From NCBI RefSeq assembly GCF_022695515.1, contig NZ_JALDPT010000003.1, positions 1-64,000 of the forward strand: 64,000 nt of DNA, written 5' to 3'. Numbering within the stretch: position 1 is the stretch's first letter; each line of letters begins with the position of its first letter. Below, in pieces: positions 56,245 to 64,000 of the stretch. Position numbers and translations under genes: made by a program. The notes beneath the pieces are model-generated. The model was not told the DNA's origin, ran no database searches, and saw only the letters and a program-made list of their open reading frames with translations. Source of the DNA: Phenylobacterium aquaticum (GTDB lineage Bacteria; Pseudomonadota; Alphaproteobacteria; Caulobacterales; Caulobacteraceae).

Positions 56245-56499
56245 TTGGGTCAAGTTAACGCCGTCAATGTCGAGATCGCTGTGGTTCTCGGCCGTTCGGT
56301 CCTGCCCATGCAGCAGCTCCTGCGCATGGGTCGCGGCGCGGTGATTCCCCTGGACGCCACCGTGAACGAGGAAGTCTGGATCCTGGCCAACAACCACCCG
56401 GTGGCCCGCGGCGAGATCCAGATCAATGACGATCGCATTTCGATCGCCGTCACCCGCGCCGCCAATGTCTACGACTATATGGCCGGCGGTTACGCCTAA
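56245..56499 (+). CDS. Short FliN/SpoA-domain protein
   Basis: The 84-residue product is almost only a SpoA domain: [40 protein letters not shown] and [14 protein letters not shown]. These match the FliN C-ring fold. I choose TTG at 56245, with GAGGTG seven bases upstream; a longer frame back to 56170 lacks similarity. It is separate from any flagellar cluster in this window and is divergent from lipB. It could be a motor-switch component or a type III secretion relative. Confidence 0.82.
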   Translation: MGQVNAVNVEIAVVLGRSVLPMQQLLRMGRGAVIPLDATVNEEVWILANNHPVARGEIQINDDRISIAVTRAANVYDYMAGGYA

Positions 56500-56520
56500 T
56501 TCTCCAGAGCGCTTGCGCCC

Positions 56521-56547
56521 GGCGTGGGGGTTTGCTACCCCCGCGCC
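56521..56547. other. Hairpin between the SpoA gene and tRNA-Leu
   Basis: A 10-bp stem GGCGTGGGGG / CCCCCGCGCC around TTTGCTA. There is no T-run on the plus strand. It may separate the SpoA transcript from the tRNA or guide tRNA 5' processing. Confidence 0.5.
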
Positions 56548-56556
56548 TCACCACGC

Positions 56557-56641
56557 GCGGTCGTGGCGGAATTGGTAGACGCGCAGCGTTGAGGTCGCTG
56601 TGGGGCAACCCGTGGAAGTTCGAGTCTTCTCGACCGCACCA
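56557..56641 (+). tRNA. tRNA-Leu (anticodon GAG)
   Basis: The acceptor stem GCGGTCG (56557-56563) pairs with CGACCGC (56631-56637), followed by A and an encoded CCA. The anticodon arm CAGCG-TTGAGGT-CGCTG gives GAG, which reads CUC and CUU. The long variable arm (TGGGGCAACCCGTG) identifies a class II tRNA of leucine type. The T arm GAAG-TTCGAGT-CTTC is intact. Confidence 0.96.
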
Positions 56642-56703
56642 GTGAATCAGGGTCTTTCCCGAGGCAGAAAGCAGATTGATATCCGAAGCTGAGGGAGGTC
56701 CGC

Positions 56704-58134
56704 ATGAGCCGCGAAACGGCCGACCTGACCGAAGCCAAGGACGCGATCGCGCCTGAAGTCGAAGAAGACCTTGAAGACCTCGCCCTGGGCGAGGACTACG
56801 CGCTAAATCCCGACTATGTGGACCTCGTCGCCGACGCGCTGGATCGCGGCGACGCCGAGCGCCTGAGCGAACTGCTCGGGGCTCTGAGGCCTGCCGACGT
56901 CGCCGACCTGATGGGCTTCCTGTCGTCGGGCGACCGCGAAGAGGTGATCGCCCACCTGGACCCCGAGGCGCTCGCCGAGGTGCTGTCCGAACTGGACCCC
57001 GAGATCCGCGAGGACGTCCTCGATCACGTGCCGGCGGCGATCCTCGCCAAGGCGCTGGGCGAGATGGACTCCGACGACGCCGTCGACGTGGTTGACGATC
57101 TGGAGGACGACAAGCGCGCCCAGGTTTTGGCCGCCATGCCCGAGGGCGAACGCGCCGCGATCGAGACCTCGCTGGCCTATGAGGACGAGACCGCCGGGCG
57201 CCTGATGCAGCGCGAGGTGGTCTGGGCGCCGCAGTTCTGGACCGTGGGCCAGACCCTCGACCATTTCCGTCGCGAGGGCGACGCGATGCCGGAGCTGTTC
57301 TTCGACGTCTATGTGGTCGATCCCAGCCATGTTCCCGTGGGCGCCATCCCGGTCAGCCACCTGCTGCGGACCAAGCGCGACGCGCCTCTGGCCCAGATCA
57401 TGGAGCCGGTCACCGAGATCCCGGTCGGCATGGACCAGGAAGAGGTCGCCTACATCTTCAACAAGTACCATCTGATCTCGGCCCCGGTGGTCGAGCCGGG
57501 CGGGCGGCTGGTCGGTCAGATCACCGTCGACGACATCGTCGGCGTCATCCAGGAAGAGAGCGACGAGGACATCCTGGCCCTGGCCGGTGTGTCGGACGCC
57601 GGCCGCGACGCCGACGTGTTCGGCATCGTCAAATCGCGCCTGCCCTGGCTGGTGATCAACTTGGCCACCGAGACCGTCGCGGTCAGCGTGGTGGGCGTGT
57701 TCCAGGACGCCATCGCCAAGGTGATCGCGCTCGCGGTCCTCATGCCGATCGTCTCGTCGCTGGGCGGCAACGCCGGCACCCAGGCGCTCACCGTCGCCGT
57801 GCGGGCGCTGGCCAGCCGCGAGCTCAACGCCGCCAATGCGGCGCGGATCATCTGGCGCGAGCTGATCGTGGGGCTGTTGAACGGGCTGGTGCTGGCGCTC
57901 GTCATGGGGCTGGCGGTGTTCGCCTGGTATCACGACGCCCGACTGGCCTGGACCATGGGGCTGGCGATCATCGCCAATCTGTTCGTCGCGGCCCTGGCCG
58001 GGATCCTGGCCCCCATCGTGCTTGAGCGGCTGGGGCGCGATCCTGCCGTCTCTTCGTCGGTGCTGGTCACCTTCGCGACCGATTTCATGGGTTTCTTGGC
58101 CCTTCTCGGCATCGCAAGCCTAATCCTGCTTTAA
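56704..58134 (+). CDS. mgtE: Magnesium transporter MgtE
   Basis: The 476-residue protein has an N-terminal Mg2+-sensing superhelical domain, two CBS domains (about 170-300, e.g. RLMQREVVWAPQ and VDDIVGVIQEESDED), and a C-terminal pore domain of five helices with ATETVAVSVVGVFQ and MPIVSSLGGNAGTQALTVAVR. The channel closes when cytosolic Mg2+ is high. AGGGAGGT precedes the ATG. No magnesium riboswitch is visible in the 62 bases after the tRNA. Confidence 0.96.
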   Translation: MSRETADLTEAKDAIAPEVEEDLEDLALGEDYALNPDYVDLVADALDRGDAERLSELLGALRPADVADLMGFLSSGDREEVIAHLDPEALAEVLSELDPEIREDVLDHVPAAILAKALGEMDSDDAVDVVDDLEDDKRAQVLAAMPEGERAAIETSLAYEDETAGRLMQREVVWAPQFWTVGQTLDHFRREGDAMPELFFDVYVVDPSHVPVGAIPVSHLLRTKRDAPLAQIMEPVTEIPVGMDQEEVAYIFNKYHLISAPVVEPGGRLVGQITVDDIVGVIQEESDEDILALAGVSDAGRDADVFGIVKSRLPWLVINLATETVAVSVVGVFQDAIAKVIALAVLMPIVSSLGGNAGTQALTVAVRALASRELNAANAARIIWRELIVGLLNGLVLALVMGLAVFAWYHDARLAWTMGLAIIANLFVAALAGILAPIVLERLGRDPAVSSSVLVTFATDFMGFLALLGIASLILL

Positions 58135-58201
58135 TCGGCCCCTATCTTGCCCGTAGAGGTGAGGACGTCCGCGTCCTTGTCTCAATTTGGGTCAGCTGGG
58201 C

Positions 58202-59581
58202 ATGAAACCGCGTCATCAGGTCTCCAGAGCCTCCATCGAACTGATCAAGAGGTTCGAAGGCTACCGCAGGAAGTCCGCCAGGCTGCCCGATGGCCGCTGG
58301 ACGATCGGCTATGGCCACACGCTCACGGCCCGCGAGGGCGCCGAGGTCTCGGAACAGGACGCCGAGGCGCTGCTGATGTACGACCTGATCGCGGTCGCCC
58401 ATTCGGTCAATGAGTGGACCTTCACCCCGCTCACCCAGAACCAGTTCGACGCCCTGTGCGCCTTCGCCTTCAATATCGGCGTGGACAATTTCCGCCGCTC
58501 GTCGGTGCTGCGCCGGGTCAATGAAGGCCAGCTGCTGCAGGCCGCCTGCGCCATGGAGCTGTGGCGCAAGGCCGATTTCGAAGGCGAGCGGATCATCATC
58601 GACGCCCTGGTGCGCCGCCGCTCGGCCGAGAAGACCCTGTTCCTGACCCCGGCCCATGGCTGGGTGCCCGTGCCGTCGCCGATCCTGCGGCCGAACCTCG
58701 ACATGGATGCGAGCGGCGTCGTGCCGCGGGAAACCCCGACCGTGCTGAAGCCCAGCATGGACGGTCTCGAGGCCAAGATGGTGCGCGACGTTCCGACCCC
58801 GATCCTGCCGGCGGTGCCGGAGGAAGAGGTGATGAGCCCGACCCAGGCCGCCGCCGCGTCGGTGACCTCGCGCCTGTCGACCATCTTCCGCGAGGAGCCC
58901 GCTCCGGCCGCCGAGCCGTCCCAGGTTGAGACGCCTGTCGCCCCGCCGGCGGAGCCTGAGCCCGTCGCCCAGGCGCCGGACGTCGCGCCCGAACCCGAGC
59001 CGGCCCCGCCGCCGGCGCCGATCGCGCTCACCCTGCAGACCGTCTCCCCGCCGGAACCGTCGGCGCCTGCGCCGCTGGCCATGGCCTCGGGCGACCGGGT
59101 GTTCACCCTGACCCCGCCGGAGCCGGAGGTCGAGCCGCCGCCCGCCGCCCCGACGCGCATGGAGCTGCCGACCCCGGCCAACGAATCGGGCCCGACCCTG
59201 TTCGATCCTCGGCCCGCCTTCGCCAATGACGAATTGGCCCAGCCGGAACCGCCCCGCGCCCAGGCGCCGGCCCGCCGGATCCTGATCGACGACACCGAGC
59301 TGGACTTCGATACGGCCTTCGAGGACCTGTCGGCCGAACAGCCCAAGCTCAGCCTGCTGCCGCTTCTGGCGCTGGCGATCACCGGCCTGGCCTTCTTCGC
59401 CGGCGGCCTGTTCTGGGCGGCCAGCGTTCGCCCGGACGTCGACGGCGGGATCTTCAACCCGATGACCGTGGGCTGGATGGCCGGCATCGCCGGGATCGGC
59501 TTCTTCGGGGTCGCCGCCTATCTCATGCTGGGCCGTCTCGGCCACGCCGAGCTGACCGACGAGGACGACGCCGACCAATAG
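58202..59581 (+). CDS. spmX: Polar development protein SpmX (muramidase-like)
   Basis: The 459-residue protein has an N-terminal GH24 lysozyme-like domain (about 1-150) beginning MKPRHQVSRASIELIKRFEG, a long Pro/Glu/Ala-rich middle (about 160-380), and two transmembrane helices (about 383-408 and 423-444). This is exactly the SpmX architecture; SpmX localises and activates the kinase DivJ at the stalked pole in Caulobacter. In the active-site trio, Glu19 and Thr34 align with T4 lysozyme, but the position of the catalytic aspartate is Leu28. That agrees with a repurposed muramidase. The ATG at 58202 is preferred over TTG 58187. Confidence 0.93.
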   Translation: MKPRHQVSRASIELIKRFEGYRRKSARLPDGRWTIGYGHTLTAREGAEVSEQDAEALLMYDLIAVAHSVNEWTFTPLTQNQFDALCAFAFNIGVDNFRRSSVLRRVNEGQLLQAACAMELWRKADFEGERIIIDALVRRRSAEKTLFLTPAHGWVPVPSPILRPNLDMDASGVVPRETPTVLKPSMDGLEAKMVRDVPTPILPAVPEEEVMSPTQAAAASVTSRLSTIFREEPAPAAEPSQVETPVAPPAEPEPVAQAPDVAPEPEPAPPPAPIALTLQTVSPPEPSAPAPLAMASGDRVFTLTPPEPEVEPPPAAPTRMELPTPANESGPTLFDPRPAFANDELAQPEPPRAQAPARRILIDDTELDFDTAFEDLSAEQPKLSLLPLLALAITGLAFFAGGLFWAASVRPDVDGGIFNPMTVGWMAGIAGIGFFGVAAYLMLGRLGHAELTDEDDADQ

Positions 59582-59604
59582 GCGCCGCCCTCCCGGACTT
59601 CCCG

Positions 59605-59635
59605 AAGGGGCTCGCCGCAAGGCGGGCCCCTTTGT
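59605..59635 (+). terminator. Intrinsic terminator after spmX
   Basis: A 12-bp stem AAGGGGCTCGCC / GGCGGGCCCCTT with one mismatch closes on a GCAA tetraloop, followed by TTTGTCGTTT. Confidence 0.8.
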
Positions 59636-59684
59636 CGTTTCGGCCCCTCTCGCGGGCCGCCGGGCTTGGTGCTAGTCGTGGCGC

Positions 59685-60851
59685 ATGACCGCAAACCCTG
59701 GACCTTCGCTGGATTTCGCCCTGGGCGAGACCGCTGACGCCATTCGCGAGACCACGGCGCGCTTCGCCGCCGACCGGATCGCCCCCATCGCCGCCGAGAT
59801 CGACGCGACCAACACCTTTCCGCGCCAGCTGTGGCCGGAGATGGGCGCGCTCGGCCTGCACGGCATTACGGTCGAGGAAGAGTATGGCGGGCTCGGCCTC
59901 GGCTACCTCGACCACGTTGTGGCGATGGAGGAGATCAGCCGCGCCTCGGCCTCGGTGGGCCTGAGCTATGGCGCCCACTCCAATCTCTGCGTGAACCAGC
60001 TGCGCCGCTGGGGCTCGGACGAACAGAAGCGCCGCTATCTGCCGGGTCTGATCAGCGGCGAGCATGTGGGCTCCCTGGCCATGAGCGAGGCAGGCGCGGG
60101 CTCCGACGTGGTGTCCATGCGGCTGAAGGCCGAGCGCCGTGGCGACCGGTTCGTGCTGAACGGGACCAAGTTCTGGATCACCAACGCCCCGCACGCCGAC
60201 ATGCTGGTGGTCTACGCCAAGACCGCGCCGGAGGAGGGGGGCAAGGGCATCACCGCCTTCCTGATCGAGAAGGGCTTCAAGGGCTTCAGCGTCTCGCCCA
60301 AGCTGGACAAGATGGGCATGCGCGGTTCGGACACCGCCGAGCTGGTGTTCGAGGACTGTGAGGTCCCCGAAGAGAATGTCATGGGCCCGCTGAACGGCGG
60401 GGTCGGGGTGCTGATGAGCGGGCTGGACTATGAGCGGGCGGTGCTGTCGGCCGGGCCGCTGGGGATCATGCAGGCCTGTATCGACGTGGTCCTGCCCTAT
60501 GTCCGCGACCGCAAGCAGTTCGGCAAACCGATCGGGTCCTTCCAGCTGATGCAGGCCAAGATCGCCGACATGTATGTCGCGCTGAATTCGTCTCGCGCCT
60601 ATGTCTATGCCGTGGCCCGGGCCTGCGACGCGGGCAAGACCACGCGGTTCGATGCGGCCGGGGCGATCCTGATGGCGTCGGAGAACGCGGTGAAATGCGC
60701 CGCCGAAGCCATCCAGGCCCTGGGCGGGGCGGGCTACACCAGGGATTTCCCGGTCGAGCGCCTGTTGCGCGACGCCAAGCTCTACGACATCGGCGCGGGC
60801 ACCAACGAGATCCGTCGCTACCTCATCGGCCGGGAGCTGATCGGGGCGTGA
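59685..60851 (+). CDS. ivd: Isovaleryl-CoA dehydrogenase
   Basis: The 388-residue FAD enzyme of the acyl-CoA dehydrogenase family oxidises isovaleryl-CoA in leucine breakdown. It has the signatures [35 protein letters not shown], and [20 protein letters not shown]. The catalytic glutamate lies in [19 protein letters not shown] (about Glu250), the location typical of isovaleryl-CoA dehydrogenases. Its stop overlaps the next gene. No liu/mcc partners follow, so the pathway genes are dispersed. Confidence 0.92.
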   Translation: MTANPGPSLDFALGETADAIRETTARFAADRIAPIAAEIDATNTFPRQLWPEMGALGLHGITVEEEYGGLGLGYLDHVVAMEEISRASASVGLSYGAHSNLCVNQLRRWGSDEQKRRYLPGLISGEHVGSLAMSEAGAGSDVVSMRLKAERRGDRFVLNGTKFWITNAPHADMLVVYAKTAPEEGGKGITAFLIEKGFKGFSVSPKLDKMGMRGSDTAELVFEDCEVPEENVMGPLNGGVGVLMSGLDYERAVLSAGPLGIMQACIDVVLPYVRDRKQFGKPIGSFQLMQAKIADMYVALNSSRAYVYAVARACDAGKTTRFDAAGAILMASENAVKCAAEAIQALGGAGYTRDFPVERLLRDAKLYDIGAGTNEIRRYLIGRELIGA

Positions 60852-61252
60852 CCCGGGCGGCCGCGCTCGTCCTGGCGATAGCGCTCGGCGGCTGCGCGAC
60901 CCTGCCGCGCGCCTGTCCGCCGGGGGAGCACGCGGCGTGGGAAGCCCAGCTGGTGTTCGGGCGCAATATCGACGGGCGGCCGGGCGTCAGCGATGCGGAC
61001 TTCCAGAGTTTCGTCGACGCGGAACTCACGCCGCGGTTTCCGGACGGCCTGACGGTGATCGATGCGACCGGTCAATGGCGCGGCGGGGTAGGGCGTGTGG
61101 AGCGCGAGGCGTCCAAGCTGGTCATGCTCGTCCTGCCTGACCGATCGACGGCGAGCCTGGCCCGGCTGGACGCCGTGCGCGCCGCCTACAAGGCCCGGTT
61201 CCATCAGGAGTCGGTCATGATCCTCGGCCAGCCGGTCTGCGCTGGATTTTGA
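60848..61252 (+). CDS. DUF3574 lipoprotein
   Basis: The 134-residue protein starts with GTG overlapping the ivd stop (GTGA) and has a lipobox LGGCATL (Cys16). The mature part contains the DUF3574 pattern [43 protein letters not shown] and [12 protein letters not shown]. Function is unknown. A perfect terminator follows at 61255. Confidence 0.85.
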   Translation: MTRAAALVLAIALGGCATLPRACPPGEHAAWEAQLVFGRNIDGRPGVSDADFQSFVDAELTPRFPDGLTVIDATGQWRGGVGRVEREASKLVMLVLPDRSTASLARLDAVRAAYKARFHQESVMILGQPVCAGF

Positions 61253-61254
61253 TA

Positions 61255-61283
61255 AAAGGCCGCCGGCTGGGCCGGCGGCCTTT
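61255..61283 (+). terminator. Intrinsic terminator after the DUF3574 gene
   Basis: A perfect 13-bp stem AAAGGCCGCCGGC / GCCGGCGGCCTTT with TGG loop and a short T-run, right after the stop codon. Confidence 0.88.
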
Positions 61284-61366
61284 CCGCAGACGTACGAGGC
61301 GCGCCGCTTCGAAAAGCCTCTCCTGGCGCACCTCCGCCGTCCGCGCCCGTCCCCGGGCTCAGGAGG

Positions 61367-61819
61367 CTAGTGAGGGCGTTGGACGCTGGCCTGAGCGTTG
61401 ACGTCGCCGCTGACGGTCGCGCCGCCCTTGGGCGTCGTGACGCCGACCGAGCCGCCGCCATCGACCGAGGCGCCGGAGGGCGCGGAGTTGGCGGTGGTCG
61501 CGGCGGTGTCGCTCGCCGCATCAACCGCGCCGCGCGCCGTGGTGGTGGCTGTGGTCCGGGCCCGATGGGCCGTATGCCGCGCTGCGCTGGTGGTGGCCGC
61601 CGCGGCGCCGGTGGCGCGGGACTCGACGCCCGCGGTGTCGCCGCTCAGTTGACCCGAACCCGTGACCGAGCCGGTGACGCCGCCCAGCGGCGTGGATCCC
61701 GTCAGGCCGCCGGTCAGACCGCCGCCGGCGGCGCCGCCGAGCAGCTGGGCGTTGGCCGAGACGCCGAAGGTGAGAAGCGCGGTGGCCGCAGCCGCCGCCA
61801 TGATCGTGGACTTGCGCAT
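61367..61819 (-). CDS. Secreted low-complexity Ala/Thr/Gly-rich protein
   Basis: The 150-residue protein has a signal peptide (1-24, ending ANA) and then GGAAGGGLTGGLTGSTPLGG, an ATTSAARHTAHRARTTATTT stretch and a C-terminal VTTPKGGATVSGDVNAQASV. GGAGAGT precedes the ATG at 61819. I recognise no domain. The composition suggests a disordered envelope or surface protein. Confidence 0.75.
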   Translation of the reverse strand: MRKSTIMAAAAATALLTFGVSANAQLLGGAAGGGLTGGLTGSTPLGGVTGSVTGSGQLSGDTAGVESRATGAAAATTSAARHTAHRARTTATTTARGAVDAASDTAATTANSAPSGASVDGGGSVGVTTPKGGATVSGDVNAQASVQRPH

Positions 61820-61875
61820 GTGACTCTCCGATTTTCGCGAGCCAGGGGGCGGCTCAGGAGACTCAACGCGCAACA

Positions 61876-61945
61876 CCCCGCCTGGGGTTGCAGGCGGGGC
61901 GGCAATTACTGGAGGCCCGCCCCGGGGTGGGAACGCGGGGCGGGC
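61876..61945 (-). other. Two GC-rich hairpins upstream of the low-complexity gene
   Basis: CCCCGCCT (61876-61883) pairs with AGGCGGGG (61892-61899), and GCCCGCCCC (61915-61923) pairs with GGGGCGGGC (61937-61945). They lie after the stop of the 61981-62301 gene and could end its transcript, though no T-run follows either. Confidence 0.5.
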
Positions 61946-61980
61946 GCTCGATCCTCGCCGGGAGGACCTGAAACCAGGGG

Positions 61981-62301
61981 CTAGGCGCTCACATCGACAA
62001 GGTCGCCCGCCGCGCGAACCCGGTCTTTCGGCGGCGCCGGGGGCGGGGGGTTGTTGGCCTGGGATTGGCCCTGGGTCTGGGCCTGGAGCAGGGCGGCGGC
62101 CTTGGCCTGGGCCTCCTCACGTGAGGCGGTGGCTTCGGCGCTCAGTCGGATGGCGTCCGCGGTGGCCTTGGCCACGACCTCGGCTTCCTTCTTGGTCGCG
62201 CCGCCATGCGCGCCTTCCTGCGGCTTGGCCGGATCAATGCCTTGCTTGGCGTATTCGCGATCGGTGGTGTCGCGGCACTTGAAACCGTTGACAACGTCCA
62301 T
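61981..62301 (-). CDS. Small protein of unknown function with coiled-coil-like centre
   Basis: The 106-residue protein starts MDVVNGFKCRDTTDREYAKQ followed by GIDPAKPQEG. The centre, KKEAEVVAKATADAIRLSAE and on to about residue 80, is a charged Ala-rich helix. The tail is Gln/Pro-rich (NNPPPPAPPKDR). There is no signal peptide. GGAGA precedes the ATG at 62301; an upstream in-frame start at 62397 lacks one. I do not recognise a family. Confidence 0.72.
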   Translation of the reverse strand: MDVVNGFKCRDTTDREYAKQGIDPAKPQEGAHGGATKKEAEVVAKATADAIRLSAEATASREEAQAKAAALLQAQTQGQSQANNPPPPAPPKDRVRAAGDLVDVSA

Positions 62302-62400
62302 GCGTGTCTCCGTCAGTTGGAGCACGCAAGGTTGCATGGTTGTCGCTAAAGCTTTGTTCGCAAACGATGTTAGCGGAAAATAAGCATATCCGGACATGCG

Positions 62401-62433
62401 AAGGGCCGGCCCGTTGTCGGGACCGGCCCTTCC
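62401..62433 (-). terminator. Hairpin after the 22-codon gene
   Basis: AAGGGCCGG pairs with CCGGCCCTT, with an inner CCG/CGG pairing around TTGT. It lies 40 bases after the stop of the tiny minus-strand ORF. There is no strong T-run, so efficiency is uncertain. Confidence 0.6.
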
Positions 62434-62472
62434 ATTGTCGGACCGCCAAGCGGCCCCGTAACCCTTCGCCCC

Positions 62473-62541
62473 TTAGGCTTTCGCCTCGGTAACGGAGGCC
62501 CAGATCACGGTTTCCACTTGCGGATGAAGACAATGAGACAC
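62473..62541 (-). CDS. Putative 22-residue microprotein with perfect extended Shine-Dalgarno
   Basis: The GTG start at 62541 follows AAAGGAGGTGA (62546-62556), complementary over its whole length to the 3' tail of 16S rRNA, with a four-base spacer. The peptide is (M)SHCLHPQVETVIWASVTEAK plus a final A, then TAA. A hairpin terminator candidate follows. I do not recognise the peptide. On the plus strand the same bases read as the 16S tail (GTCACCTCCTTTC), so an RNA function is an alternative. Confidence 0.5.
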   Translation of the reverse strand: MSHCLHPQVETVIWASVTEAKA

Positions 62542-62649
62542 TGGGTCACCTCCTTTCAGCTGTTGAGACAGGACCCCGACTGTGCGCCCGCTTTTCGCAT
62601 CTTGCAAATGCGGTGGTCGGTCGCGGGGAGGGGCTCAGGAGATCGCCGG

Positions 62650-64000
62650 TCAAACAGGCGCCGGGTCGCGGCGTCCCGGTCGGCGGCGCAGTTCGGTGAC
62701 CGGCCGCTTCAGCTTGTCGAGGGCCTCGATCATGGCCTGGTGGCCGTCGGCGACGGCTGGGGCATAGGCGTCCCAGTCGCGGATTTCGACCCCGGTCACC
62801 TCGGGCGCGACCAGCACGTCGGTGGCGTCGCGGGCGGCGACATGGTCGCGCCAGGACGAGACCGTGGCCGCGCGCATCAGGAGTGAGACGATCGGCGGGC
62901 CCTTGCGCCATTGGCCGGAGAAGATCCAGCGCCAGACCGAGGCCGGCCGCGCCACGTCGTCGGCGGTGATCGAACGGCCGCGGGTCACATCCACTCCGAC
63001 GATGGGCCCAAGCTGGAACACCCGCATCACGTCGGCGGGGAAGTTCTTGAGCACCGCGCCATCGACCAGCACGTCATTGTGGTCGATGGCCGGCGGCATG
63101 ACGCCGGGCAGGGAGATGGAGGCCCGCAGGGCGTCGCGCAGCAGGCCGCGGCGGTGGACCTGATAGGCGCCCTTGGTCAGGTTGGTGGAGACGCAGAAGA
63201 AGGGCAGCCACAGATCGGAGATCTGCACGTCGCCGAAATGGGCGGCCAGCCGCTCGCGCACCTTGTTGCCGAGCGTCATGGCCAGGATCGGGATGGCGAT
63301 GTCGTCCAGCGGACTGGTGTTGACGAAGGCGTCCTGGATCCGGCGATCCATTTCCGGCCCGTCCCAGCCCATGGCCACGCCGGCGGCGATGACCGCCCCC
63401 ATGGAGACGCCGGCCACGAAGTCGATCGGCACGCCGCGTTCACGCAGGGCGCGGATCGCGCCGACATGGGCGTAGGCCCGCGCGCCGCCGCCGGACAGCA
63501 CCAGACCGACGGCCTGGCCCGCCAGGGTGCGGGCGATCCGCTTGATGTCCTCGACATTGTCGCGACGCACGTGGAAGAGGCGCGCCGGCCGGGCGGCGTC
63601 CATCCAGGCCTCGGAGCCGGTGGGCCGCTCGCAGTCGCGCTTCTGGATCAGAATCAGGTCGGCGAGGTTCTGGGCCTGGAGCGGATCGTTCCCGGTCAGG
63701 ATGCCGCCGGGCGGGGGCGGGAAGTCGCCGCGGCCGACCCGGAACAGCCGGTCCACCTGGCGAGACACCACCTGGCGCCAGCCGAGGTCGGTGGTCTCGG
63801 CCGCGTAGAGCACGAAGTCGTATTCCCGCTCGACGTCGGAGAACCATTCGGTCGGGGCGTGCTGGGCCTCCGAGCCCAGGACGGTGACCATGTAGCCCAG
63901 CTTGCCCAGCTCGCGGGCGAAGCGGTCGACCAGGGGCCGCACCGCCACGGGCTCGCCCACGCCGATGAAGCCATAGACCGAGGGCTCGCCGACCGAGGCC
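62650..64000 (-). CDS. NTE/patatin-type phospholipase, C-terminal part (truncated by window edge)
   Basis: About 450 residues are visible and the frame stays open to the edge. The patatin domain has the oxyanion loop GLVLSGGGARAYAHVGAIRA, the nucleophile in GVSMGAVIAAG, and the DGA motif in LVDGAVLKNFP. Before it lies a Rossmann-like region (PLVDRFARELGKLGYMVTVL) found in neuropathy-target-esterase-like proteins with cyclic-nucleotide domains, so the missing N-terminus may carry those. It hydrolyses membrane phospholipids. Confidence 0.9.
   Translation of the reverse strand, partial: ASVGEPSVYGFIGVGEPVAVRPLVDRFARELGKLGYMVTVLGSEAQHAPTEWFSDVEREYDFVLYAAETTDLGWRQVVSRQVDRLFRVGRGDFPPPPGGILTGNDPLQAQNLADLILIQKRDCERPTGSEAWMDAARPARLFHVRRDNVEDIKRIARTLAGQAVGLVLSGGGARAYAHVGAIRALRERGVPIDFVAGVSMGAVIAAGVAMGWDGPEMDRRIQDAFVNTSPLDDIAIPILAMTLGNKVRERLAAHFGDVQISDLWLPFFCVSTNLTKGAYQVHRRGLLRDALRASISLPGVMPPAIDHNDVLVDGAVLKNFPADVMRVFQLGPIVGVDVTRGRSITADDVARPASVWRWIFSGQWRKGPPIVSLLMRAATVSSWRDHVAARDATDVLVAPEVTGVEIRDWDAYAPAVADGHQAMIEALDKLKRPVTELRRRPGRRDPAPV

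Noticed and set aside
56642..56703. Magnesium riboswitch before mgtE
   Set aside because: The gap of 62 bases cannot hold an M-box and shows no matching pattern.
62545..62557. Resemblance to the 3' end of 16S rRNA
   Set aside because: Only about 13 bases match and no rRNA precedes them, so it is not an rRNA gene fragment; it is explained as a Shine-Dalgarno on the other strand.

Overview
The window is high-GC, gene-dense chromosomal DNA from an alphaproteobacterium. The best fit is the Caulobacteraceae (Caulobacter/Phenylobacterium-like). The grounds are a gene for the stalked-pole muramidase-like protein SpmX, a lipoprotein of the CC0125/CC1285 type, promoters of the TTGACG-N16/17-TATARM type, the alphaproteobacterial gene order of the ribosomal superoperon, and many GTG starts and ATGA/TAATG translational overlaps. 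I see no prophage, insertion sequence or CRISPR array.

Layout. 1-3.5 kb: the last 32 codons of tuf and its terminator, then three secreted-protein genes (a crystallin-fold protein on the minus strand, a frameshifted adenosine-deaminase-like gene, and a GIN-domain protein). 3.5-18.3 kb: the S10-spc-alpha superoperon (rpsJ to rplQ, including secY, adk and rpoA). It has a strong promoter before rpsJ, a second strong promoter before rpsM, and a terminator-like hairpin between rpmD and rplO. 18.4-31.8 kb: an M61-type peptidase, an NPP-type phosphodiesterase, a DUF1801 protein, a coupled VOC-VOC-ArsR-SRPBCC operon, two tandem TetA-like MFS exporters, a periplasmic DegP/HtrA lipoprotein protease, a class C beta-lactamase-fold hydrolase, rarA and an RluA-family pseudouridine synthase. 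31.8-40.1 kb: a lipoprotein, crcB, a second pseudouridine synthase, a TPR/GT41 (SPINDLY-type) glycosyltransferase beside a sulfotransferase, a DUF1800-DUF1501 operon on the minus strand, and an ATP12-type F1 assembly chaperone.

40.1-40.9 kb is the most unusual segment. A DUF559 (PD-(D/E)XK-like) nuclease gene is bracketed by two large composite palindromes of one family, and its stop codon and last residues lie inside the right-hand one. 40.9-56.2 kb: small metabolic genes and the propionyl-CoA carboxylase subunits. pccB is broken by a one-base deletion; pccA lies 5 kb further on. Between them are an amidase, an amidohydrolase, an APH(6)-like kinase, an ion channel and msrB. After pccA come an MpaB-type oxygenase divergent from a TetR regulator, an FKBP isomerase, a DUF805 protein, a REP-like inverted-repeat pair and lipB. 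56.2-64 kb: a lone FliN/SpoA-domain protein, tRNA-Leu(GAG), mgtE, spmX, isovaleryl-CoA dehydrogenase, a DUF3574 lipoprotein, two small uncharacterised proteins, a 22-codon gene with a perfect extended Shine-Dalgarno sequence, and a truncated NTE/patatin-type phospholipase at the right edge.

Themes. Translation dominates the left third. Propionyl-CoA carboxylase and isovaleryl-CoA dehydrogenase point to catabolism of branched-chain amino acids. Recurrent small palindromes of at least three families sit in the intergenic spaces. Both frameshifts are single-base losses in GC-rich tracts, so sequencing error must be considered before calling either gene dead.
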